This document shows positions 1 to 10,951 of a DNA stretch of 64,000 nucleotides, piece after piece. Numbering within the stretch: position 1 is the stretch's first letter; each line of letters begins with the position of its first letter. The notes beneath the pieces are model-generated. The model worked only from the letters and a program-made list of their open reading frames with translations. It was not told where the DNA came from and made no database searches. Source of the DNA: Gautieria morchelliformis (lineage: Eukaryota > Basidiomycota > Agaricomycetes > Gomphales > Gomphaceae); assembly GCA_015179125.1 (NCBI GenBank), contig WHVA01000125.1, forward strand, positions 179,974 through 243,973, in the 5' to 3' direction. The position numbers and the translations under genes are program-made.

Positions 1-1234
1 ATTTTGAGAAGAAGACTGCAGCTATCGAGGATCGAGATGCAGTTTGTCCTAATCCATATCTTCTCGTCAGTCCTTGATGCAGTTCCACAGGTTGAAGAAC
101 AGCGACGATATCTTGGAGGAGACAAGGATCATACCATTCTGGTCAAGGGCCTGGACTTTGCTCTTCTCGAGCAGAATAAAGCTCGCGAGATGGCGGCGCA
201 CGAAGACGATGAATCTCTGGAGGCCGCCTTCCAGGAAGCTCAGCCGAAGAAGCCCTTGGTTCCTAAAAAACGTACTAGAGAGGATCTTATACGAGAACTT
301 AAGGAGAAGCGAATCCCAAGAAGTACAGATGCCACCAAGCAGGGGCCAACAACAGACCAAGCATTTGAAGAAGCGAAAAAGGTCGGGAAATTTAAGCCTA
401 TTGGCGCTCCCGACCACTCTACAGACCAATATCATGCTAAAGGGGCGAAGGGAAAGGGTCGAGATACAACGGGGCACCAAAATAAGAGGAAACGGCGCAA
501 GATTAAGCAGGGACCTCCGGCCGCCACCAACAGCCATGACCATAATTCGCCTTTGTCACAAACGAACACCCCAACTACGTCTGATGTTCCTAAAGGCTCG
601 TCGTTGCCCTCAGTAGAAACCTCGACAGGTCCCACGGGTGCAGTTAACGGTCATGGCGCCCGACTCTTGGATCCTGATCTTTCCGTGGGAAATGACGATG
701 AGATCGATATATTTGCAGATGCTGGTGAATACGAAGGTGTTGATTTTGGCGAGGATGAAGATGGGGAACAGCCAACTGGCTCTGTAAACACGAAAGAACG
801 TGTGCGCTTGGATGCCGAGATGGACGGACCAGCAACTGTAAAACGCTGGTTTACAGAAGACGAGCCCGACTTAGTCCCTGGTCCCTCCATTGCATCCCCC
901 CCACCTGCACCAATTGCAGCGCCTGAAGAGCAAGAGCAAGAGCAAGAGCAAGAGCAGGTGACACGACTTGTCCCTCTTGCTTCTTCTGCTCTTCCATCGA
1001 TCAGTGAATTTCTCACCATGGATGCACAGGCCGAGGCTCAAAAGAAGAGGAAAGCGAAAAAGGAGAAGAAGAAAGGAGGGGAAAAGAAAGAGAAAACAAG
1101 TACGGAGGTGAAGGTGGACAGGGATTATAAGAAGTCAGTGGAACCACGATCTCTTAGCCTTTCATGCGCACTCATCGTTTAAAAGGCTCAATTCTTATCT
1201 CGCCAAGAAAGGTGACGTCTCGAAAGGCGTGTAA
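1..1234 (+). CDS. RED/IK family splicing factor, 5' end outside the window
   Basis: Spliceosome-associated RED (IK) family protein, a nuclear pre-mRNA splicing cofactor. The diagnostic part is YLGGDKDHTILVKGLDFALL (about 109-168), the core of the RED N-terminal domain. After it come low-complexity charged stretches, a glutamate/glutamine run (EQEQEQEQEQ near 925-955) and a lysine-rich tail. I place introns at 42..90 and 1134..1185 (52 nt, GTCAGT-AG). With the second one the C terminus reads LNSYLAKKGDVSKGV and stops at 1232-1234; reading straight through would stop at 1182 with an unrelated tail. The start codon lies left of the window. Family assignment is firm. The last intron is inferred from reading frame only. 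Confidence 0.82.
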
Positions 1235-1451
1235 CATCGGGTTTGTCGGATAAAACTGATACCAAGTATGGACGTACAGTGGACAGAGCATGTAGTACTA
1301 GTTACTGAAGTGACCGAATTACTTGAACTCAAAGAGACCTATGGTCGAAGCTGTGTCAATGCCAGCGATATATGAGTTTCCTACTGTATGTATAAATCAT
1401 GTGCAGTTTATTGCCGCCACACGCGCGCCAAGTCCGAGTACTCCGCCAAAA

Positions 1452-2563
1452 ATGTTACCGTCATGGATCCAAACTGCGGCTAGTGTCGGAATGGCGGTGG
1501 GTTATATGCTCCTTTTCAGACCTGTATAGTGATATCTGAATAGGCTGTTAGGTTGGGCCTCCACTCGTGTACGCTGATCAGACCTATAGTATCGTGAGGA
1601 AGGGTGATTCAACAGGTGGGGTTATTTGCTTTTCACTTCTGTGGCTGGGCCTGATGATACGACAGGTTTCTCTCGTGATGTTTGCGCCATACTATTGATT
1701 GCCAACATCACAAGGTGTTTCTACTGGCTGGGCAACCGATTCGAGTTTGCTCTTCTCATCCAATCCCTCCTAATGATCGCGGCTCAAGTTAGAACATTGT
1801 GCTGGCAATGGTTTTTTCCGATTCAACTGACTTCTTTTGTGGACGCTAGCTTTTTTTACTCTACATTTGTCTTCGGTACCGGTCTCGGTTGTCACCTGAA
1901 GTTTTGGGAACATCATCTAGACCTTTGTCTTTTTGGCAGTGGCCGGATTATCGAAACTATATCGAATTCCTGGCCGCTTTGATGTGACGAGTACTTCCAT
2001 TATGTCCCTATGTTTGGTCGCTAACTTGTTTCTCAAGATTGTGTCACGCCATTGCGTATTTAATATTCGGAAGGTCGCAGTGGTTTATTCAAACGCTTGG
2101 TTTCCTTGCGCTAGGAATAGAGAGTCTACTGCCCGTACCTCAGTTAATTAGGTGGAGGCTTACCTTGCCACATAATGATACTACACTTACCGAGGTGTTT
2201 ACAGCAATTTTAAACAACGATCTTTATGGGGTTTCCGGTTATCCACGCTCCTGGGTTGGCTGGGGGGGACTCGTTCAAGTAAATACGACGTCATCACAAT
2301 ACGATTATGTTGCTAACGTGTATGGTTTGCAGAACGGCGTACTTCTTCGTGCAACATTCTCCCCTCCCATTCAAAGTGGGAGCAATATTCCAGCTTTCAG
2401 TCGACGTTGGTAGGCTATCCACTGCTTTGCGTTTTTATCAATCAATCTGAGGGCAAATTCCTCAGGTATATTAGTGCAAAAGCTGGTTTATGGAAGCCCG
2501 CCTCCAACAACTGTGCTCGAAGAAGAAGATATTGAGCAAGCGTTGGCCCTTGATGAAGACTGA
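1452..2563 (+). CDS. PQ-loop membrane protein, ANY1/CFS1 (SLC66A2) type, with an apparent frameshift
   Basis: PQ-loop repeat protein of the yeast Any1/Cfs1 and animal SLC66A2 family, which acts at Golgi/endosome membranes and counteracts phospholipid flippase defects. Seen: first PQ-like segment after MLPSWIQTAASVGMA, then RCFYWLGNRFEFALLIQSLL (1711-1770), RPLSFWQWPDYRNYIEFLAA, and a second PQ loop VPQLISNFKQRSLWGFRLST. Introns: 1497..1551, 1616..1665, 1788..1849, 1984..2037, 2152..2204, 2279..2332, 2410..2465. The last exon ends EEEDIEQALALDED. After the run of seven G at 2262-2268 the family-like reading (KTAYFFVQHSPLPFKVGAIF, 2332-2390) continues in a different frame; one extra G would join them. 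So this is either an assembly error or a damaged gene. It lies 228 bp before clathrin on the same strand. Confidence 0.8.
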
Positions 2564-2790
2564 GAGACCAACACGCTTGTTTATTTATTGTACACCAGTT
2601 GGCTGTTATATATAAATCAGCTACCTGAAGAAGTTTTATGGGATACTCTTAAGTATACAGTACTGGCTTAGCCGTGGGAAGAGACGGCGCATTATCCAGT
2701 GTCACACGCCGCGTTTCCGTATCCGTATCATCCAACCTCACTTTTAACGACTCCTCATTCCCATAATACTGTAATAAGCTAGTTGCTCTG

Positions 2791-5700
2791 ATGGACGCGT
2801 CGAAACCTATTGCTTTCTGCGAGCATCTCCAACTCTCTAGCATTGGCATCCAACCCGGTTCAATATCCTTCCAGGTTGGTACTTCGTTTCGGTCCCTTGA
2901 GCATTTCCAATTGACCACACTGCAGACACTCACACTAGAGTCAGATCACTTCATATGTGTCCGTGAAAAGGTCAACGAGCAGAACCAGGTCGTTATCATC
3001 GACCTCTCCGACGCGAACAATGTCTTGCGGAGACCCATCACTGCAGACTCTGCTATCATGCATCCCAAGCAGAAGATTCTTGCGCTCAAGGGTATGCGTA
3101 TCCTCGCGAATGCTCATACTTATTAACATGCCTATACAGCCCAACGACAGCTTCAAATCTTTAACATCCAGACCAAAATGAAAGTCAAGTCCCATATTAT
3201 GAACGAGGATGTCGTGTTCTGGAAATGGGTATCCGAGACTATCATAGGGCTTGTTACCGACACGTCTGTCTACCATTGGACAATAGCAGACGATAACTCC
3301 CCCCCTCATAAGATTTTTGATCGACACGGGTCACTCTCTGGCGCCCAAATCATCAACTATCGCATTACGCCAGGAGAGAAGTGGTTTGTGCTGGTTGGTA
3401 TTGCTGGTAATACGAGCAACCCAGCAGGCTTCAAGATCAAGGGTTCCATGCAGTTGTATAACAAGGAAAGGGGTGTCAGTCAGGCGATTGAGGGACACGC
3501 AGCTGCGTTCGCCGAGCTCAGATTAGACGGGGGTCAAAGTCCAACAAATCTTTTTACATTCGCTGTGCGAACCGCCACTGGTGCTAAGGTATGACCAAAT
3601 GTGCAACTCTTCACCGAATATTAACAAAATCTGTGGCCAGCTTCACATTGTTGAGATCGACCATAACGATTCAAACCCTGTATTCCAGAAAAAGGCCGTC
3701 GATGTGTATTTCCCAGCCGAAGCTACCAACGATTTCCCCGTCTCAATGCAAGTATCTAAACGACATGGTATTATCTATCTTGTAACCAAATATGGTTTCA
3801 TACACCTTTACGACCTGGAGACCGGCGCATGCGTGTACATGAACCGAATCAGTGGCGAGACAATATTCGTCACTGCAGAACACGAAGCGACGGATGGCAT
3901 CATTGGCGTTAACAAGAAGGGTCAAGTGCTCAGTGTCAATGTGGACGACCAAACTATTGTCCCCTATATCCTGGCTACTTTGAACAATACCGAACTTGCC
4001 TTCAAGCTCGCTAGTCGCGCCAATTTACCTGGTGCTGATGATTTATATGTTCGCCAATATCAGCAGCTTTTCCAAAGCGGACAGTACGGAGACGCTGCCA
4101 AGATAGCCGCAACTTCGCCAAGGGTAATTGCGTTCTTCACTCTTTTCGGATTTACCGACAGTGACCTGCCTGCAGGGAATTCTCCGTACGGTAGCCACTA
4201 TCGAAGCCTTCAAGGCTGCCCCCGCAGCACCTGGTGGACTTTCTCCCATCCTTCAGTACTTTGGCATATTACTTGAGCGTGGAGAATTGAACAAACTAGA
4301 ATCCGTAGAACTTGCCAGGCCAGTTCTTGTGCAGGGTCGAAAGCAGCTGCTTGAGAAATGGCTCAAGGAAAACAAGGTTTGTCATTCTTGATTCCATGGA
4401 CGCATCATTTGATGTCTTGGATTAGCTGGAGTGCAGCGAAGAGCTTGGTGACATCGTACGCCTACACGATATGACCTTAGCTCTAAGCGTCTATCTCCGC
4501 GCCAACGTTCCCAACAAGGTTGTCGCATGCTTTGCAGAGACAGGCCAAACAGATAAGATTGTTTTGTACTCGAAGAAAGTTGGATACATCCCGGATTATG
4601 CTGGCCTGCTTCAGCACATAATGCGCGTAAACCCCGAGAAGGGTGCCGAGTTTGCTGGCCAATTGGTCAACGATGAATCTGGGCCTCTAGTAGATGTTGA
4701 ACGTGTAAGTTGAACGTGTTTAGCTATCTTCCACATATCCACATTGAGTCTTTCATACAGGTGGTGGACATATTTATGGGACAAAACATGATCCAACCCG
4801 CAACGTCCTTCTTACTCGATGCCCTCAAAGACAATCGACCAGAACAAGGACATCTGCAAACCCGTCTACTGGAGATGAACCTTGTGCACGCACCTCAAGT
4901 CGCAGACGCCATTCTTGGCAACGAAATGTTCACACACTATGATAGGCCAAGGATTGCTAATCTGTGTGAGAAAGCAGGCTTACTGCAGAGGGTGAGCAAT
5001 TATCACCTGTGCCTGATGCTTGTCACGTTACTCAGACTTGTTTTTACAGGCCTTGGAACATTACGAGGATATTGCGGACATTAAGAGGGCCGTCGTGCAC
5101 ACCAATGTTTTGCAGCCGGAAGTACGTTGGAAACTCAGGATGTGCGAATTCATAGCTGACTTTAACACTCTAGTGGCTTGTGGGCTACTTCAGTCGCCTC
5201 ACGACTGAGCAATCGTTTGCGTGCATGCAAGAGATGCTCAGAGTGAACATCCGCCAGAATCTGCAGGTTGTCGTTCAGATCGCGACCAAGTACTCCGACA
5301 TCCTAGGTCCGGTCAAACTCATAGAAATGTTTGAGTCATTCAAGAGCTTCGAAGGTAGTAGTCTCCTGTCTTCGTATGCAAAACCGGCTTGTTTACAGTG
5401 GCCCAAGGTCTTTATTATTATTTGGGCTCTGTTGTCAACCTCTCCCAAGACCCTGAAGTGCATTTCAAGTACATTCAGGCAGCCACGCGAACAGGACAGA
5501 TAAGGGAAGTGGAGCGTATCTGCCGAGAGAGCAACTATTACAATCCCGAAAAGGTCAAGAACTTCCTCAAAGAGGCCAAACTTTCCGACCAGTTACCCCT
5601 TATCATCGTCTGCGACCGGTTCGACTTTGTCCACGATCTTGTGTTATATCTCTATCAGAACGGATTGACCAACTTTATCGAGGTATATGTCCAAAGGGTC

Positions 5701-8700
5701 AATTCCGCGCGGACGCCGCAAGTCGTTGGTGGTCTCCTCGATGTTGATTGTGACGAGCAAACAATCAAAAACTTACTGGCGTCAGTTACAGGAAACTTTC
5801 CTGTGGATGAGCTAGTTGACGAGGTTGAGACACGGAACCGTCTGAAGCTCATTCAACCCTGGCTTACTTCCCGCATTGAGAGTGGGAACCAAGACCCCGC
5901 CTTATACAATGCCTTGGCCAAAATTCTCATTGACAGCAACAACAACCCGGAAGCTTTCCTCAAGGACAACAATGTAGGCTGTCTTAAGTTTACAATTGTT
6001 GCTTACTAACAATCTTTCTTGATCTTTAGATATATGAACCATTAGTTGTCGGAAAATACTGTGAGAAACGGGATCCTTACCTTGCATTCATCGCATACGC
6101 GAAGGGACTCTGCGACGACGAATTAATCGTGATTACCAACGACAACTCCATGTTTAAACATCAGGCACGTTACCTCGTCAAGCGGCGCCGACTCGAACTT
6201 TGGGCACAAGTATTAGTACCTGATAACCTTCATCGCCGTCAGCTTATCGATCAGGTACGTTATTCATCGAATTCCCCCTCGTAAGATGACTGATCACTGC
6301 ACATAATGTCTAGATTGTGGCTACTGCCCTTCCTGAGTCCACTGACCCTGATGATGTTTCTGTGACAGTCAAAGCCTTCATTGCCGCCGATCTCCCAATG
6401 GAACTGATTGAGCTGCTGGAAAAAATCGTCATTGAGCCTTCACCCTTTAGTGATAACCGCAACTTGCAGAACCTTTTGCTCTTGACTGCTATCCGCGCGG
6501 ACAAAGGCAAGGTCGTTGGCTATATCAACAAGTTGCAGAACTACGACTTCCAAGATATCGCCAAGATTGCCACTGAGAATGGATTATTCGAGGAAGCCCT
6601 CATGATATACAAGAAATACGACGAGCACGCGCTGGCAATGAATGTGCTAGTGGAGCACATCGTCAGTCTTGACCGAGGCGTTGAGTATGCCAACAAGGTC
6701 AATCGGCCGGAGGTATGGAGTCGACTTGCCAAAGCACAACTCGACGGCTTGCGTATCAAAGATTCCATTGGTAGGATCGAGTCTAACATTGCCTCTTTTC
6801 CACTGACTCCATTGACTCATGAGTGTCATGTGCATAGATTCGTATATCAAGGCTGAAGATCCTACTAACTTTTCAGAGGTTATCGAGATCGCCAATCAAG
6901 CGGGCAAACATGAGGATCTTGTGCGCTACCTTCAAATGGCACGCAAATCCCTTCGGGAGCCCAAGGTCGACACGGAGCTTGCATATGCATATGCCAAGAC
7001 CGATAGGCTCCATGACATGGAAGACTTCCTCGGAATGACCAATGTTGCAGACATTCTGGTGGTCGGGGAGAAGTGTTTTGATGACGAACTGTACCAGGCG
7101 GCCAAGCTGTTGTTCACAAGTATCTCCAATTGGGCTCGGCTTGCGACGACACTCATATACCTGGAGGAGAATCAAGCTGCCGTAGAAAGCGCTCGTAAAG
7201 CAGGAAATACCCAGTAAGATCCCACCGCCCACAAGTTGTCGTTCAGTGCTGAGGTGTGTCGCAGGGTTTGGAAGCAAGTGCACGCTGCTTGTATTGCGAA
7301 GAAAGAATTCCGTCTGGTAGGCCGTTTCACAATGCATCAAAATTTTGCTTCGTTGACAAATATATAACAATTGCAGGCACAAATTTGTGGTTTGAACATT
7401 GTCGTGCATGCTGTACGAAGATATTCTTCTCGTCTCCAGCTGGACACTGATGCCTCCTTTCTCACTCTTCAGGAAGAGCTTCAGGGGATCATTCGCGAAT
7501 ACGAGAAGCGTGGATACTTCGACGAGATCATGGCACTGTTGGAGGCCGGTCTTAGTCTTGAGCGAGCACATGTCAGTCTCATTAACCATCAACCCATTGT
7601 ATTCTCCTCATCCGCTCTGCAGATGGGCGTTTTCACGGAACTCTCTGTTCTGTACAGCAAATTCAGGCCGGAGAAACGCAAGTATATTCAAATTCTAGCC
7701 CTTCGGCTTGTACCTTACCTTGAGATTACTGAGTAGTTATGGAACACTTGAAGCTCTTCGTATCCCGAATCAACATCCCCAAGGTCCCTTCCATACCCTT
7801 TGGAGTTAATACCCTTGCTGACGCGAGTATTCAGGTCATTAAAGCTGCCGAAAAGGCTCATCTGTGGTCCGAACTGGTATTCCTATATGTCAAGTACGAC
7901 GAATTTGTGAGAGCTGCCCATAGTTAATGACCGCCCGATCTTGGCTTACCCTTGAATTTTAGGACAACGCCGCCCTTTCGATGATGGAACGTGCAGCCGA
8001 TGCTTGGGAGCACAACCAATTCAAGGATGTTGTTGTCCGTGTAGCCAACGTGGAAATGTGAGCACTTGGTCCTATCTCTAGTCAAGAACCCCTAATAAGT
8101 TACTAAACAGTTACTATAAAGTTTGTTGGCATGAACGTCAACTGTGCACTTGCCGCTGACGTATTCTTCAGGCTCTCACGTTCTATCTTCAAGAACAACC
8201 GACTCTTCTCTCTGATCTTCTCACCGTCCTGATTCCTCGCATTGATCACGGCCGAGTCGTCCGCATGTTCCGCAATCAGGACAATGTGCCGCTCATTCGG
8301 TCGTATCTCATTGCTGTCCAACATGCAAGTCATTTTGTGATCTTGGAAACCTAGATTATCCTAAGCTTGCTATTCCAGCTCAACATCGAAGCCGTGAATG
8401 ACGCGTACAACGAGTTATTGATTGAGGAGGAAGATTACAAGACTCTACGTGACTCTATTGACAGCTTCGACAACTTCAACAACATTGGTCTCGCAAAACG
8501 CTTACAATCACACGAACTACTAGAATTCCGACGATTAGCTGCTCATCTATACAAGGTTGTTTGGACTCTGGTTTGGGAGCTCGTACTGATGAATTTTCTA
8601 GAAAAATGGCAAATGGGAGGAGTCGATATCACTTTCTAAGCAGGATAAACTATTCAAGGACGCAATGGTTACCGCAGCTGCGTCCGCCTTGACAGAAGTC

Positions 8701-9252
8701 GCCGAGGAACTCCTGACGTACTTTGTGGATATCGGGAACAAGGAATGTTTCGGGGCCCTTCTCTATATTTGCTTCGACCTTCTGCGGTCGGATGTTGTGG
8801 AGGAATTGTCTTGGCAGCATGCTCTGAATGACTTCTACATGCCCTACAAGCTTCAGAGTCAACGGCATCTTGTCGAAAAGGTGCTGTGTAGCTCGAATTT
8901 CAAATTTTCTCCTATGCCTGACCCGCACCCCGTGTAGCTGGCTACTCTTGAGAAGGAGGTTCGTGAGCGGTCGAAAAAGGATACCCAAAAAGAGCAACAG
9001 GAAGCCGACCAACCCATCATCAATCCTGGCGGGTTCGGTGGACGCCTGCTAATAACTCAAAGTAATGGGTACGTGGTCACTTATCGTTGTCTGTTGTCTG
9101 AAACCTAACATCACATATACTAGCTTCCCTGGTACTGCACCTCCTGCTTTCCAGAATGGCGTGGCTGCCGTAAGCGTACCTGTCTGACGTTCACGGATGG
9201 CTGCTGACATGCTTGTTTTCCGCAGAACATGACAGGGTTTGCTAACTACTGA
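2791..9252 (+). CDS. CHC1: Clathrin heavy chain
   Basis: Clathrin heavy chain, the triskelion leg of coated vesicles in endocytosis and Golgi traffic. Colinear with the family over its full length: N-terminal propeller starting [20 protein letters not shown], ankle and leg repeats such as [20 protein letters not shown] and [20 protein letters not shown], to a short tail ending NMTGFANY. Start at 2791 puts the protein in register with known N termini. Twenty-six introns: 2875..2925, 3092..3139, 3589..3640, 4124..4175, 4377..4425, 4705..4760, 4992..5049, 5122..5173, 5355..5398, 5974..6029, 6255..6313, 6771..6837, 7214..7264, 7317..7376, 7413..7472, 7572..7622, 7678..7736, 7784..7834, 7907..7962, 8058..8110, 8121..8171, 8325..8378, 8556..8601, 8881..8937, 9069..9123, 9180..9225. 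Those at 7678 and 8325 are GC-AG. Exon 8111..8120 is only 10 nt. No frame damage. Confidence 0.97.
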
Positions 9253-9437
9253 GCGCTAGATTCAGGTGTATATAATTGATTTCCTCTTTCGCTTTTGTGT
9301 GCACAGAAGGCAAGGAATGATTACTCAAGATATTGGAGATACATGCGGATGAGGTGAAAACGATGTGGTATAGTAATAAATGCGAGCGAAAGCCATGGCG
9401 ATGAGAAGCCACCCGTGAGAAATAAAACGGTGCAGTA

Positions 9438-10667
9438 CTACATAATTAGACAAGTGTTACTCCCCGTATAACTTCCAGCCCCTTTCCTACGAGCTGAAAC
9501 GGAACAACGAGCAGCTTCATACTGAATGTTTGAGAATTTAGTCACGGCTATGCTATATGAGTATTGAGATCAACGACTCACGAATACTTGCTCCACCCCG
9601 CGATTATGCTTGCTACTACACTCTTTAGGTGACGGGTTCGTTTAGTGATGTGAACTCTTAGTTAACGATGCACCAACCTAGATATCGACTGGCTCGTATT
9701 CGACGAGCTGTGGCTAACCCCTAAACGAAGCCTGAAGGTTAAGAAGCATCTGAGAGTAATCGGTGTGCACAAACCTCCTCGTATTCCACAGGACGTTGGC
9801 CATACCGCGCAAGACGCGCCCTCACGTCGCGGTCATCTCGTAAATCACATTTTAGGGCTGGTGATTCTCAGTGACGGCTGATAGGTGAAACAAAAATGTG
9901 TTTACCGACAAGAATAATCTAGGCATGGATATCTGTAAAACAGGGAGGGTCACTAGTAAGAGAACGACGCACCTTCACCCCTGGACAGTACTCGAGAATC
10001 TCGTCTATCCACTGGATACAGAGTGAACAATTTAATAATCATCAAACTCGTCACGATCTGTGCCGTACTTTAGACTCCACGTTCTCCAATGAAGACGGGC
10101 TCTCGACCTGAAAACTAGGTAAATGGGCATTTAAAGTGTCGTTGGGCAACCTAGCTTACTGAAAAGCACAACATCACAATATGTGTCTCTGCATAAGAGA
10201 GAGACCGTAACCTATCGAAGTCTTCCTGGCCTGGGGCATGCTCTAGTGTCAAAATGATAGAGGTCCATGTTGAAGAACCCACCCGCAGTGTCCCATAAGC
10301 TCAATTCAATGAGTTGATCGTCCACATGTATATCGTGGACGTAGTTCTCGAACACAGTAGGCTCACTGCGCCAGTTTCAGTGCTCACATCCCCGAATACT
10401 CAAATAGCCCAGCATACTATATTTGTGTAAAGAATCCACGGGTGAAGACGTTGAGTCTGGAGCCACGAGTTAGACAAAGACGCCTATCGCTCTCACGCAC
10501 TCACAATGACGTCTGGGAAGGGGTCTAAACTTGTGTGGCTCAGCTTGAGCTTGTGAATTGCTCACCTTTCCACATCCACCGTCTCCGATGACCACGACTT
10601 TGCGTTGCAGAGGTCTTCGGCCAAGTGGCCCAAAGCCAGTGGAGCTGCTGGACGAACAGAGAGGCAT
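9438..10667 (-). CDS. RHO3: Rho-family GTPase, Rho3 type
   Basis: Small Rho GTPase closest in motif pattern to fungal Rho3, which acts in polarised exocytosis and actin organisation. Seen: P-loop GDGGCGKTSLL, effector region [13 protein letters not shown], switch [19 protein letters not shown], base-recognition [11 protein letters not shown] and YLECSSK, and a C-terminal CAAX box CLIM for prenylation. Start at 10667 ([13 protein letters not shown]) gives a normal Rho3-like N-terminal extension; a longer in-frame start is less likely. Exons on the minus strand: 10566..10667, 10505..10512 (8 nt), 10418..10456, 10283..10365, 10160..10230, 10069..10107, 9973..10011, 9906..9918 (13 nt), 9775..9857, 9678..9720, 9582..9622, 9438..9521. 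Because of this fragmentation no long open frame exists, and the gene is easily missed. It converges on clathrin with 185 bp between stops. Confidence 0.93.
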
Positions 10668-10951
10668 GGTTAGGCGGAGATGAATCACAGAACCGCGGCG
10701 TGGGCAAGGACCATACTCCCGGTGCTGGGCGAAGTTCAAACTTCTTCCAAATTGCAACCGAATTATTAGATAGTCTCAAAGATGAGACCTCTGGTCCGTA
10801 AAGATTGATATAACAAGTCTATCTATCATCTGACGTATGGTGGCTGGCTGGCGTGGCTAACTCGCTAGGCGATATTGTACGAGGCGTAAACGGGGCGTTA
10901 ACTTCGGGGCAGAACTTGTCACTTAATGGTAGACCGCATGGGTGCAAGGAC

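Noticed and set aside
6873..7592. Long minus-strand open frame inside clathrin
   Set aside because: It lies antisense to several conserved clathrin exons and introns and has no family likeness.
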